Shown here: positions 1 to 5,686 of the stretch, in pieces | Layout: the number at the start of each line of letters is the position of its first letter | How positions within the stretch are numbered: the first letter of the stretch is position 1 | Assembly (NCBI GenBank): GCA_002408105.1 | Contig: DHQM01000188.1 | Span: forward strand, 11,335-17,020 | DNA: 5,686 bases | Source: Gammaproteobacteria bacterium UBA5338 | GTDB lineage: Bacteria; Pseudomonadota; Gammaproteobacteria; Pseudomonadales; UBA5862 | Direction of reading: 5' to 3' | The notes under the pieces: model-generated | The model's input: only the letters and a program-made list of their open reading frames with translations | Database searches by the model: none | What the model was told of the DNA's origin: nothing | Position numbers and translations under genes: made by a program

Positions 1-120
1 GGGGGGGGGGGGTGGGCCCCCCGGGGGGGGGGGCTGGGGGGGGGGCCCCCCGGGGCCCCCCCGGCCCCCCCCCCGGGGGCCCCCCCCGCCCCCCCCCCCC
101 GCCCGCGCCGGCCCCCCCCG
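1..120. other. G/C-only low-complexity tract, probable sequence artefact
   Basis: Of 120 bases only two (13 and 35) are not G or C, and most of the tract is homopolymer runs of 4 to 13 bases. It changes abruptly into normal sequence at about 121. On the minus strand the normal sequence just inside the boundary is the start of asd, so the tract lies where conserved coding sequence is expected. The first corrupted codons still keep the Gly and Ala positions of the asd nucleotide-binding loop. This fits A and T bases having been miscalled as G or C at a poor-quality contig end, rather than a real insertion. No gene call inside this tract should be trusted. Confidence 0.85.
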
Positions 121-148
121 CCACAGCGACATTGTATTGCTTGGACAT
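1..148 (-). CDS. asd: aspartate-semialdehyde dehydrogenase, N-terminal fragment running into corrupted sequence
   Basis: Asd reduces aspartyl phosphate to aspartate semialdehyde with NADPH, in the cytoplasm; this is the entry to lysine/diaminopimelate, threonine and methionine synthesis. An ATG at 146-148 begins MSKQYNVAV, which matches the usual opening of the Pseudomonas-type Asd before its Rossmann loop VVGATGAVGE. From base 120 leftward the sequence degenerates into G/C runs. The reading frame stays open and the next codons read A-G-G-A-G-A-G-G, keeping several loop Gly and Ala positions. An AGAGG Shine-Dalgarno sequence at 155-159 sits six bases before the ATG. The start lies 59 bases after the leuB stop with no terminator between them, the place asd holds after leuB in many gammaproteobacteria. 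Only nine codons are reliable (122-148). The identification rests on those, the position and the residual loop pattern. Confidence 0.75.
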   Translation of the reverse strand, partial: MSKQYNVAVAGGAGAGGGGGRGGPPGGGPGGPRGAPPPAPPPGGPTPPP

Positions 149-154
149 TAGTGA

Positions 155-159
155 CCTCT
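155..159 (-). promoter_or_regulatory. ribosome binding site of asd
   Basis: AGAGG on the minus strand, six bases before the ATG at 146-148. It supports a real start for the truncated asd gene and argues that asd is translated from the leu operon transcript. Confidence 0.6.
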
Positions 160-207
160 GGAGTGCTTGGATTGCTGTTGGGGAGGCAGTTGTCGAAAAG
201 CTGAGCG

Positions 208-1293
208 CTAGGGCCTCACATCCAGCGCTTCTACGACGGCCGTACCCGCCTGTTCTGTAGAGATGACCCGATCCCCGGGGGTCGCGATGTCGACTGTGCG
301 AAGGCCCGCGGCCAGCACCTCGCCCACGGCCGACTCCACGGCATCGGCGGCGGCCGGCTGGTGCAACGAGTGCCGCAACATCATCGCAACGGACAAGATG
401 GTCGCCAATGGGTTCGCAATCCCCTTCCCTGCGATGTCTGGGGCCGACCCATGCACGGGCTCGTACATCCCCTGGCCACTGGAGTTCAATGACGCAGAGG
501 GCAACATGCCGATGGAGCCGGTGAGCATGGCGGCAATGTCGGACAGCACGTCCCCAAAGAGGTTGCCTGTGACAATCACATCGAACTGCTTGGGCGCGCG
601 CACCAGCTGCATGGCCGCGTTGTCCACATACATGTGGCTGAGCTCCACATCCGGGTATTCAGCCCCAAGGCCCTGCATCACTTCTCGCCACAGGGCGGTG
701 ACCTCGAGCACATTGGCCTTGTCGACCGAGCACAGTTTTCCGCCGCGCTGCCGCGCCAATTCGAAGGCCACCCGGCCGATGCGCTCGATTTCGGTCTCGG
801 CGTACACATAGGTGTTGAAACCCTGGCGTTCACCGTTGTCGAGCCGGCGGACCCCCCGGGGTTCGCCGAAATAAATGCCACCGGTGAGCTCACGGACAAT
901 GAGCAGGTCCAGCCCCGCCACCAACTCAGCGTGCAGCGAGGAGGCCGCCGCAAGCTCAGGAAACAGCAGCGCCGGGCGCAGGTTGGCGAACAGATCCAAC
1001 CCGGCACGCAACTGCAACAGACCCTTCTCAGGGCGTTGGTCCATCGCAAGCTGGTCCCACTTGGGCCCGCCGACCGCTCCCAGCAACACCGCATCGGCAT
1101 CCCGGGCACGGGCCAGGGTGTCTGTGTACAGGGGCACACCGTGCGCGTCAATGGATGCCCCGCCGACCCTGTCCTCACTGAGCGTCAGGTTGAGGCCAAA
1201 CTGGTCACTCACCCGCTCCAGAACGCGGCGCGCCTGGGCGACAATTTCAGGCCCGATGCCATCACCGGGAAGCAGCAACACATGCGCACTCAT
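208..1293 (-). CDS. leuB: 3-isopropylmalate dehydrogenase
   Basis: LeuB oxidises and decarboxylates (2R,3S)-3-isopropylmalate to 2-ketoisocaproate with NAD+, the third step of leucine synthesis, as a cytoplasmic homodimer. The 361-residue length is normal for the family (E. coli about 363). Visible motifs are GDGIGPE (10-16), the substrate arginines R96, R106 and R134, Y141 in [12 protein letters not shown]192 in SVDKANVLE, the metal-binding aspartates D224, D248 and D252, and the NAD loop [15 protein letters not shown] (281-295) with D286, which goes with NAD rather than NADP. All expected catalytic residues are present. The ATG at 1291-1293 is preferred over an upstream in-frame codon at 1329 because GGAGG (1301-1305) lies seven bases before it and family members begin here. 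The start overlaps the leuD stop as ATGA (1290-1293), which suggests translational coupling. The gene looks intact. Confidence 0.98.
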   Translation of the reverse strand: MSAHVLLLPGDGIGPEIVAQARRVLERVSDQFGLNLTLSEDRVGGASIDAHGVPLYTDTLARARDADAVLLGAVGGPKWDQLAMDQRPEKGLLQLRAGLDLFANLRPALLFPELAAASSLHAELVAGLDLLIVRELTGGIYFGEPRGVRRLDNGERQGFNTYVYAETEIERIGRVAFELARQRGGKLCSVDKANVLEVTALWREVMQGLGAEYPDVELSHMYVDNAAMQLVRAPKQFDVIVTGNLFGDVLSDIAAMLTGSIGMLPSASLNSSGQGMYEPVHGSAPDIAGKGIANPLATILSVAMMLRHSLHQPAAADAVESAVGEVLAAGLRTVDIATPGDRVISTEQAGTAVVEALDVRP

Positions 1294-1952
1294 GACTGTC
1301 CCTCCATGCCCACACGACCGAACAGCCAAGGTTGCTGACGCCGGCGCTCAGTCTCATAGGCCCGGATGGCCTCGGACTGCTCCAACGTCACGCCGATCTC
1401 GTCGAGGCCGTTGACCAGGCAGTGCTTGCGAAACCCATCAATCTCGAAGGACAGCGCCTCGCCATCCGGCAAACGAACCTGCTGGTTGTCGAGATCGATG
1501 GTCACCGCATAGCCATCGGTCGCGAGCGCCGCTTCAAACAGACGATCGACTGCAACTTCCTCGAGCACGATCGGCAGCAGGCCATTCTTGAAGCAGTTGT
1601 TGTAGAAGATGTCGGCATAGCTCGGTGCGATCAGTGCGCGAAACCCGGCATCCACCAACGCCCAGGGTGCGTGCTCCCGGCTCGAACCACAGCCAAAGTT
1701 GTGCCGCGCGAGAAGCACACTGGCATCGGCATAGCGGGGTTGGTTGAGCACAAAGTCGGGGTTTAGCGGCCGTTGCGAGGCATCCTGGTCGGGCTCACCT
1801 TCGTCCAGGTAACGCCACCCGTCAAACAGGTTCGGCCCAAAGCCGGTGCGTTTGATCGACTTCAGAAACTGTTTCGGAATGATCTGGTCGGTGTCGACGT
1901 TGGCCCGATCCAGGGGCGCCACGACGCCGGTCATGGTGGTGAATCGTTGCAT
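1290..1952 (-). CDS. leuD: 3-isopropylmalate dehydratase small subunit
   Basis: LeuD is the small (swivel-domain) subunit that pairs with LeuC to isomerise 2-isopropylmalate to 3-isopropylmalate through a dehydrated intermediate. The 220-residue product opens with [20 protein letters not shown] (8-27) and carries the diagnostic [13 protein letters not shown] (85-97), followed by [11 protein letters not shown] (109-119). It is somewhat longer than the 201-residue E. coli protein, through an acidic insert near 51-62 and a basic, Gln-rich tail after about 201; I infer these lie outside the active site. The ATG at 1950-1952 has GGAGA (1958-1962) five bases before it. A longer frame from a TTG at 1997 would overlap leuC and adds no conserved sequence. 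The gene starts 23 bases after the leuC stop, and its TGA overlaps the leuB ATG. The last codons also contain the leuB Shine-Dalgarno sequence. Confidence 0.97.
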   Translation of the reverse strand: MQRFTTMTGVVAPLDRANVDTDQIIPKQFLKSIKRTGFGPNLFDGWRYLDEGEPDQDASQRPLNPDFVLNQPRYADASVLLARHNFGCGSSREHAPWALVDAGFRALIAPSYADIFYNNCFKNGLLPIVLEEVAVDRLFEAALATDGYAVTIDLDNQQVRLPDGEALSFEIDGFRKHCLVNGLDEIGVTLEQSEAIRAYETERRRQQPWLFGRVGMEGQS

Positions 1953-1975
1953 TGCTCTCTCCGCTCGGGTTGCGA

Positions 1976-3409
1976 CTACGCTTGGCTGCCGGGCCAATTG
2001 CGCACATCAACAAAATGGCCTGCAATCGCCGCGGCGGCAGCCATTGCCGGGCTGACCAAGTGGGTGCGCCCGCCGTGACCTTGACGCCCCTCGAAGTTGC
2101 GGTTGGAGGTCGAGGCGCAGTGTTCACCGGCGCCCAGGCGGTCCGCATTCATGGCCAGGCACATCGAACAGCCCGGCTCGCGCCACTCGAAGCCCGCACG
2201 GATGAACACCTGGTCCAGACCTTCGGCCTCGGCTTGTCGTTTTACAAGACCAGACCCCGGAACCACCAGCGCCTGCTTCAGATCGCTGGACACCCGGTGG
2301 CCTCGCACCACAGCGGCGGCGGCACGCAGGTCTTCAATGCGTGAATTGGTACAGGAGCCGATGAACACCCGGTCCAGATGGATGTCGGTGATCGCCTGAC
2401 CCGGCGCCAGCCCCATGTAGTCGAGGGCGTGCTCAAAGCCTGCGCGTTTGGTGGCTTCCCGCTCCTGTTGGGGGTCCGGCACCTGGTCTACCACCGACAA
2501 AACCATCTCGGGGGACACCCCCCAGGTCACCTGAGGCGCAATCTCCGCCGCCTCAATCTCGACCACACGGTCGAATGCCGCACCGTCGTCCGAGTGCAGC
2601 AGCCGCCAGCGCGAGGTGGCCTGCTGCCACTCGCTGCCGACCGGGGCATGCGCGCGGCCCGACAAATAGGTTTCGGTCACCTCATCGTAGGCAACCAGAC
2701 CCGTACGTGCGCCGGCCTCAATGGCCATGTTGCACAAGGTCATCCGTCCTTCCATGCTGAGGGCACGGATGGCACTGCCGCCAAACTCGATGGCATGGCC
2801 GGTCCCACCCGCGGTCCCGATTTTCCCAATGACATAAAGCGCAATGTCCTTGGCACTGACACCGGGTGACAGTTCTCCATTGACACGCACCAGCAGGTTT
2901 TTCATCTTTTTCTGCACCAGACACTGGGTTGCCAGCACGTGCTCGACCTCCGAGGTGCCAATGCCCTGAGCCAAGGCCGCGAAGGCTCCGTGGGTCGAGG
3001 TGTGGGAGTCACCGCAGACCACCGTCATCCCCGGCAGGGTCGCTCCTTGCTCAGGGCTGATCACGTGGACAATGCCCTGGCGGGGATCATTGATCTCGAA
3101 CTCGGCAATCCCAAATTCCTTGCAGTTGTCATCGAGCGTCTGCACCTGCAAACGGGAAACTGCGTCGGCGATTCCTGCCACGCCCTGCCGGCGTTCATCG
3201 GCAGTGGTCGGCACGTTGTGGTCCGGCGTGGCCAGGATCGAATCCACCCGCCAAGGCACCCGACCCGCAAGGCGCAGGCCCTCGAATGCCTGGGGGGAAG
3301 TGACCTCATGAATGATGTGTCGATCAATGTAAATCAACGCCGAGCCATCCGGTCGCTGCTGCACCAAATGCTCGTCCCAAAGCTTGTCGTAGAGGGTCTT
3401 GCCTGTCAT
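1976..3409 (-). CDS. leuC: 3-isopropylmalate dehydratase large subunit
   Basis: LeuC is the aconitase-family large subunit of isopropylmalate isomerase and holds the [4Fe-4S] cluster used in the second step of leucine synthesis. The product is 477 residues, close to the E. coli enzyme (about 466). It begins [15 protein letters not shown] and shows [16 protein letters not shown] (27-42), DHNVPT (63-68), [13 protein letters not shown] (131-143), and the cluster cysteines C353 in [15 protein letters not shown] and C414 and C417 in [10 protein letters not shown]. The C-terminal region has [12 protein letters not shown] and [13 protein letters not shown]. All three cluster ligands are present. The ATG at 3407-3409 is chosen because AGGTG (3416-3420) precedes it by six bases and the family starts here. 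A GTG at 3416-3418 would fall inside that ribosome binding site. This is the promoter-proximal gene of leuCDB(-asd). Confidence 0.98.
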   Translation of the reverse strand: MTGKTLYDKLWDEHLVQQRPDGSALIYIDRHIIHEVTSPQAFEGLRLAGRVPWRVDSILATPDHNVPTTADERRQGVAGIADAVSRLQVQTLDDNCKEFGIAEFEINDPRQGIVHVISPEQGATLPGMTVVCGDSHTSTHGAFAALAQGIGTSEVEHVLATQCLVQKKMKNLLVRVNGELSPGVSAKDIALYVIGKIGTAGGTGHAIEFGGSAIRALSMEGRMTLCNMAIEAGARTGLVAYDEVTETYLSGRAHAPVGSEWQQATSRWRLLHSDDGAAFDRVVEIEAAEIAPQVTWGVSPEMVLSVVDQVPDPQQEREATKRAGFEHALDYMGLAPGQAITDIHLDRVFIGSCTNSRIEDLRAAAAVVRGHRVSSDLKQALVVPGSGLVKRQAEAEGLDQVFIRAGFEWREPGCSMCLAMNADRLGAGEHCASTSNRNFEGRQGHGGRTHLVSPAMAAAAAIAGHFVDVRNWPGSQA

Positions 3410-3415
3410 TTCAAG

Positions 3416-3420
3416 CACCT
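3416..3420 (-). promoter_or_regulatory. ribosome binding site deciding the leuC start
   Basis: AGGTG on the minus strand, six bases before the ATG at 3407-3409. The competing GTG start at 3416-3418 lies within this element and so is unlikely to be the initiation codon. Confidence 0.6.
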
Positions 3421-3421
3421 A

Positions 3422-3469
3422 TCAGGTTTGCGCCAGAATGGCCGGCGCACAGGTGGCCGGGTCAGTCAT
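3422..3469 (-). other. possible 15-codon upstream ORF in the leuC leader
   Basis: On the minus strand an ATG at 3467-3469 opens a 15-residue frame (MTDPATCAPAILAQT) that ends in TGA at 3422-3424, twelve bases before the leuC ATG. Only a weak AGG (3477-3479) precedes it. It has one Leu and one Ile codon side by side and no run of Leu codons, so it does not resemble a classical leucine attenuator peptide. It is transcribed only if leuC starts upstream of 3469. The proposed TAGCAT -10 (3468-3473) overlaps the ATG, so transcription from that promoter would exclude it. It may simply be chance. Confidence 0.2.
3429..3449 (-). promoter_or_regulatory. small hairpin in the leuC leader
   Basis: TGCGCC (3444-3449) and GGCGCA (3429-3434) on the minus strand can form a six-base-pair stem with a nine-base loop. 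No run of T follows, so it is not an intrinsic terminator. It sits just before the leuC ribosome binding site and could affect translation or message stability. That role is inference only. Confidence 0.25.
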
Positions 3470-3497
3470 GCTAAGGCCTGTACAAAAATAACTCCAA
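3468..3497 (-). promoter_or_regulatory. candidate sigma-70 promoter of leuCDB
   Basis: A -35-like TTGGAG (3492-3497) and a -10-like TAGCAT (3468-3473) are separated by 18 bases on the minus strand, each matching four of six consensus positions. The start point would be near 3461, giving a leader of about 50 bases. The centre of the LysR-type dyad (3526) then falls close to -65, the usual position of an activating LysR recognition site. An alternative pair, TTGGAA (3520-3525) and TATGAA (3498-3503) with a 16-base spacer, would put the dyad over the -35 and imply repression instead. The sequence alone does not settle which is used. Confidence 0.4.
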
Positions 3498-3507
3498 TTC
3501 ATATTAT
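3479..3507 (+). promoter_or_regulatory. candidate sigma-70 promoter of the LysR-type gene
   Basis: TGTACA (3479-3484) and TATTAT (3502-3507) are spaced by exactly 17 bases on the plus strand, in the A+T-rich part of the control region. Transcription would begin near 3514, leaving a short leader of about 28 bases. The dyad at 3519-3533 would lie just downstream of that start, a position that fits negative autoregulation. The element also overlaps the proposed leuC promoter, so the two could compete. Confidence 0.4.
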
Positions 3508-3518
3508 TTATTTTTTGA

Positions 3519-3533
3519 ATTCCAAACAGGAAT
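3519..3533. promoter_or_regulatory. LysR-type operator candidate (T-N11-A dyad)
   Basis: The 15 bases read ATTCC-AAACA-GGAAT, a perfect five-base inverted repeat around a five-base centre. T3520 and A3532 are separated by exactly eleven bases, matching the T-N11-A dyad that LysR-type regulators recognise. It lies in the intergenic region between the regulator and leuC, eight bases before the regulator's GTG, and overlaps its AGGA ribosome binding site. The likely roles are activation of leuC from about -65 and repression of the regulator itself. Short dyads can occur by chance in A+T-rich DNA, but the exact spacing and location favour a real site. Confidence 0.5.
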
Positions 3534-3541
3534 ATTTTGCT

Positions 3542-4438
3542 GTGGACACCGAGTTGCTGCGCACCTTCCTGGTGGTCCAGGAGCACGGATCGGTTTCGGT
3601 AGCCGCTGCCAGCTTGCACCTCACCCAGCCTGCGGTCAGCAAGCGCATCGCTGCCCTGGAGCAGCACTTCGACACTGCCTTGTTCGACCGCATCGGGCGC
3701 CGGCTCACGGTCACCGAGGCCGGCCGCAAACTGCTTCCACAGGCCCGGGAAATCCTCGCAAAGGTCGCCGAAACCCGCAGGGCGCTATCGAATTTACGCG
3801 ACAGTGCCGAAGGCACCCTGGCCATCGCCACCAGCCATCACCTCGGCCTGCACCGACTGCCACCCTTGCTGCGCGAGTTCGGCACACGCTACCCCAGCGT
3901 CGATCTGGACATCGAGTTCCTGGATTCCGAAGCAGCCTATGAGCTGGTGACCCAGGGTGAAATCGAACTCGCCGTCATCACCCTGGCGCCAACCATTGAC
4001 CCACGGCTCGAGAGCCGGGAGGTTTGGCGGGATCCGCTGTGCTTCGTCTGCGCCAAAGACCATTCACTCGCCAACACAAGGCGCCTCACCCTGGCGAGCC
4101 TTGGAGAGCACCGCGCCATCCTGCCCAGCCTTTCGACCTATACAGGGCGCATCCTGGCCGCGCTGTTCGACGATGCCGGTGTTCGCCTGCCCCAACGCAT
4201 GACCACGAACTACCTTGAAACCATCCGGACCATGGTTGGGATTGGACTCGGCTGGAGCCTGTTGCCCGAGACCATGCTCGACGCCGAACTGCACCGGCTG
4301 CCGGTGGAGGCGCCACCGCTGTTTCGCCGGCTGGGCTACATCGGGCACCGGGAACGAACACGCTCAAATGCCGCTGCTGCCCTGATCAACCTTCTGGACC
4401 GAGAGGCCAACCCGCCTTCCTCGCCTGGACTGCGCTAG
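3542..4438 (+). CDS. LysR-type transcriptional regulator, likely regulator of the leu operon
   Basis: A 298-residue protein with the standard LysR layout: an N-terminal winged helix-turn-helix (about residues 2-62, including [20 protein letters not shown] and the wing region [15 protein letters not shown]), a linker helix (about 63-90) and a two-lobed effector-binding domain (about 91-285). The segment [16 protein letters not shown] resembles, from memory, the LysR proteins encoded divergently from leuC in pseudomonads. The effector is unknown; by analogy with LeuO-type or IlvY-like control, a leucine-pathway intermediate is possible. The GTG at 3542-3544 is chosen because family members begin (M)DTELLRTF and AGGA (3528-3531) lies ten bases upstream. 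An in-frame TTG at 3515 would add nine residues before the conserved start. The open frame reaches back to 2939 only as an antisense shadow of leuC. The gene's TAG overlaps the aroC stop. Confidence 0.93.
   Translation: MDTELLRTFLVVQEHGSVSVAAASLHLTQPAVSKRIAALEQHFDTALFDRIGRRLTVTEAGRKLLPQAREILAKVAETRRALSNLRDSAEGTLAIATSHHLGLHRLPPLLREFGTRYPSVDLDIEFLDSEAAYELVTQGEIELAVITLAPTIDPRLESREVWRDPLCFVCAKDHSLANTRRLTLASLGEHRAILPSLSTYTGRILAALFDDAGVRLPQRMTTNYLETIRTMVGIGLGWSLLPETMLDAELHRLPVEAPPLFRRLGYIGHRERTRSNAAAALINLLDREANPPSSPGLR
4435..4438. other. CTAG shared by the two convergent stop codons
   Basis: The palindrome CTAG supplies TAG to the LysR-type gene (4436-4438, plus) and TAG to aroC (4435-4437, minus), so the genes overlap tail to tail by four bases. 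There is no spacer for a terminator, so each transcript must end inside the opposite gene unless it terminates by another route. Confidence 0.95.
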
Positions 4439-5538
4439 CCGCCGGGAGTGGCCGGAATCGGTGGTACAGGCGGCGTGACCTCCCCGTTCTGAGCGCGGTG
4501 GCGCATGCAGTGGTCCATCAGCACCAGCGCCACCATGGCCTCGGCGATGGGCGTGGCGCGCACCCCCACGCAAGGGTCATGCCGGCCCGTGGTCACCACC
4601 TCCACGGGCTCGCCGGCGGTGTTCAGGCTGCGCCCGGGAATGCGAATGCTCGAAGTCGGTTTGAGCGCAATGCGCGCAACCACAGCCTGACCGCTGCTGA
4701 TTCCACCCAAAACGCCACCGGCATGGTTCGACAAAAACCCTTCGGGTGTCATTTCGTCGCGGTGTACGCTGCCGCGCTGGTTCACCACCGCGAAGCCGGC
4801 GCCAATTTCGACCCCCTTGACCGCGTTGATGCCCATCAGGGCATGGGCCAGGTCCGCGTCCAGGCGATCGAATACCGGCTCGCCCCATCCTGGGGGCACA
4901 CCTTCAGCCACGACACTGACCTCGGCACCGATCGAATCCCCTTCAGCGCGCAACCGGTCGATCAACGCCTCCAGTTCGGGAACCCGATCGGGGTCGGGGA
5001 AAAAGAACGGGTTGTGCTCGACTGCGCCCCAATCATGGCGCCCGGCCTCAATCTCACCCATGCGGCTCAGGTAACCCCGCACCCGCACGCCTTGGCGCTC
5101 CCACAGGTACTTCTTGGCAATGGAGCCGGCTGCCACCCGCATCGCCGTCTCTCGGGCAGAGGCGCGCCCACCGCCGCGGTGGTCGCGCCGTCCGTATTTC
5201 TGCAGGTAGCTGTAGTCGGCATGACCGGGGCGGAACTGGCTCGCGATCTTGGAGTAGTCCTTTGACTTCTGGTCCTCGTTCTCGATCAAGAGGCCAATCG
5301 GGGTGCCCGTTGTCACACCCTCAAACACCCCAGACAAGATCCGCACCCGGTCCGGCTCCCGGCGCTGGGTGGTGTACTTTGAGCTTCCCGGACGCCGCCG
5401 ATCCAGATCACGCTGCAGGTCGTCCTCAGCCAGCGCAAGCCCCGGAGGGCAACCATCGACCACCGCGCCGAGTGCCGGCCCGTGGCTCTCGCCGAACGTT
5501 GAAACAGTGAACAGTTTTCCAAAGGTATTGCCGGACAT
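4435..5538 (-). CDS. aroC: chorismate synthase
   Basis: AroC eliminates phosphate from 5-enolpyruvylshikimate 3-phosphate to give chorismate, the last shikimate-pathway step. It is a cytoplasmic homotetramer that needs reduced FMN. The 367-residue length agrees with E. coli AroC (361). Motifs in order are FGESHG (15-20), FRPGHADY (102-109) with the catalytic-type histidine H106, [16 protein letters not shown] (116-131), [15 protein letters not shown] (270-284) and [13 protein letters not shown] (318-330). H19 and D321 are also conserved. The C-terminal tail (about 354-367) is rich in Pro and Gly. The ATG at 5536-5538 matches the family start [10 protein letters not shown]; the frame extends 19 codons upstream without conserved sequence. 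The ribosome binding site is weak: only GCGAG or GGAT lies nearby. The gene is probably transcribed on its own from the TATAAT at 5573-5578. Confidence 0.98.
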   Translation of the reverse strand: MSGNTFGKLFTVSTFGESHGPALGAVVDGCPPGLALAEDDLQRDLDRRRPGSSKYTTQRREPDRVRILSGVFEGVTTGTPIGLLIENEDQKSKDYSKIASQFRPGHADYSYLQKYGRRDHRGGGRASARETAMRVAAGSIAKKYLWERQGVRVRGYLSRMGEIEAGRHDWGAVEHNPFFFPDPDRVPELEALIDRLRAEGDSIGAEVSVVAEGVPPGWGEPVFDRLDADLAHALMGINAVKGVEIGAGFAVVNQRGSVHRDEMTPEGFLSNHAGGVLGGISSGQAVVARIALKPTSSIRIPGRSLNTAGEPVEVVTTGRHDPCVGVRATPIAEAMVALVLMDHCMRHRAQNGEVTPPVPPIPATPGG

Positions 5539-5572
5539 CGATCCGAGTCTCGCATGCGTCTTCGAAGCGGGG

Positions 5573-5578
5573 ATTATA
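5573..5578 (-). promoter_or_regulatory. -10 element, candidate aroC promoter
   Basis: A perfect TATAAT on the minus strand, preceded by a G/C-rich stretch, 34 bases before the aroC ATG. Transcription would start near 5566, giving a leader of about 28 bases. No good -35 lies at 16 to 18 bases (the hexamer at 17 is ACCGAG); a TTGCAC lies 21 bases upstream, which is too far for a standard promoter. The match to -10 is strong, but activity may need an activator or depend on the -10 alone. Confidence 0.45.
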
Positions 5579-5629
5579 CCGCGCCCATGCAGCAACTCGG
5601 TGCAACGACCCTGAATCCCTAAACCGGTG

Positions 5630-5650
5630 GTAGGATACCCAAGACCCTAC
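5630..5650. repeat. short inverted repeat upstream of aroC
   Basis: On the minus strand GTAGGGT (5644-5650) can pair with ATCCTAC (5630-5636), seven pairs including one G-U, around a seven-base loop. No T run follows on either strand, so it is not a convincing intrinsic terminator. It lies between the window edge and aroC and could belong to the end of an unseen upstream gene. The remaining sequence from 5539 to 5686 shows no supportable gene. Confidence 0.25.
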
Positions 5651-5686
5651 AGGTTGTATGTGTTTACTGCGCGGCGTGTACCAACC

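Noticed and set aside
12..260. Plus-strand Pro/Gly-rich 82-residue frame
   Set aside because: It is made of the G/C homopolymer tract followed by the antisense of asd and the leuB end; its composition is that of an artefact, with no ribosome binding site.
634..1338. Long plus-strand frame opposite leuB (234 codons), and similar long frames opposite leuC and aroC
   Set aside because: The minus-strand genes carry complete family motifs. These frames show no recognisable domain and arise from few stop codons in GC-rich antisense sequence.
1290..1997. Longer LeuD starting at a TTG at 1995-1997
   Set aside because: It would overlap leuC, starts on a rare codon and adds no conserved residues. The ATG at 1950-1952 has a proper ribosome binding site.
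2939..3541. 200-codon in-frame extension of the LysR-type gene upstream of its GTG
   Set aside because: It is antisense to leuC and crosses the control region. LysR proteins begin at the DTELLRTF segment, so the open frame is a by-product of high GC.
4438..4474. Inverted repeat GCCGCC / GGCGGC just past the regulator stop as a terminator
   Set aside because: The arms are 25 bases apart, lie in the Pro/Gly-rich coding tail of aroC and are not followed by a T run.
5658..5686. Rightward start codon (MCLLRGVYQ...) at the window edge
   Set aside because: Only nine codons are visible, with just AGG four bases before the ATG and no recognisable family, so it is too little to call a gene.
5647..5686. 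Possible 3' end of an upstream minus-strand gene (frame ending in TAG at 5647-5649, or in TAA at 5664-5666)
   Set aside because: Six to twelve codons cannot be matched to a family, and the third frame is open throughout, so no end can be chosen.

Overview
The window looks like a stretch of ordinary high-GC bacterial chromosome, most likely from a gammaproteobacterium. All six protein-coding genes are core metabolism or its regulation. They are, from left to right: asd (partial, minus strand), leuB, leuD and leuC (minus), a LysR-type regulator (plus) and aroC (minus). The order leuC-leuD-leuB-asd with a LysR gene divergent from leuC is, from memory, the arrangement in Pseudomonas and several other gammaproteobacteria. 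It differs from the leuABCD/leuO layout of E. coli. I cannot name the genus; a Chromatiales or Pseudomonadales-like lineage is a guess.

Layout. Positions 1-120 are almost pure runs of G and C and look like corrupted sequence at a contig end. They sit on what should be the body of asd, of which only the first nine codons (122-148) are readable. Next come leuB (208-1293), leuD (1290-1952) and leuC (1976-3409), read right to left as one transcription unit. leuD and leuB share an ATGA junction, leuC and leuD are 23 bases apart, and leuB and asd are 59 bases apart. Between leuC and the regulator lies a 132-base divergent control region (3410-3541). Its regulator-proximal half is about 79% A+T and contains a perfect dyad of the LysR T-N11-A type plus plausible back-to-back promoters. 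The regulator (3542-4438) converges on aroC (4435-5538), and their stop codons overlap in a shared CTAG. Upstream of aroC there is a perfect TATAAT and a short non-coding stretch running to the window edge.

How the genes work together. LeuC and LeuD form isopropylmalate isomerase and LeuB is isopropylmalate dehydrogenase: these are steps two and three of leucine synthesis. Asd makes aspartate semialdehyde, the branch point to lysine/diaminopimelate, threonine and methionine. AroC makes chorismate, the last common precursor of the aromatic amino acids. The LysR protein most likely controls leuCDB(-asd) and itself from the shared region. I found no mobile element, CRISPR array, RNA gene or sign of an undescribed system. 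The points worth a second look are the control region, the corrupted asd end, the overlapping stops and a 15-codon upstream ORF ahead of leuC.
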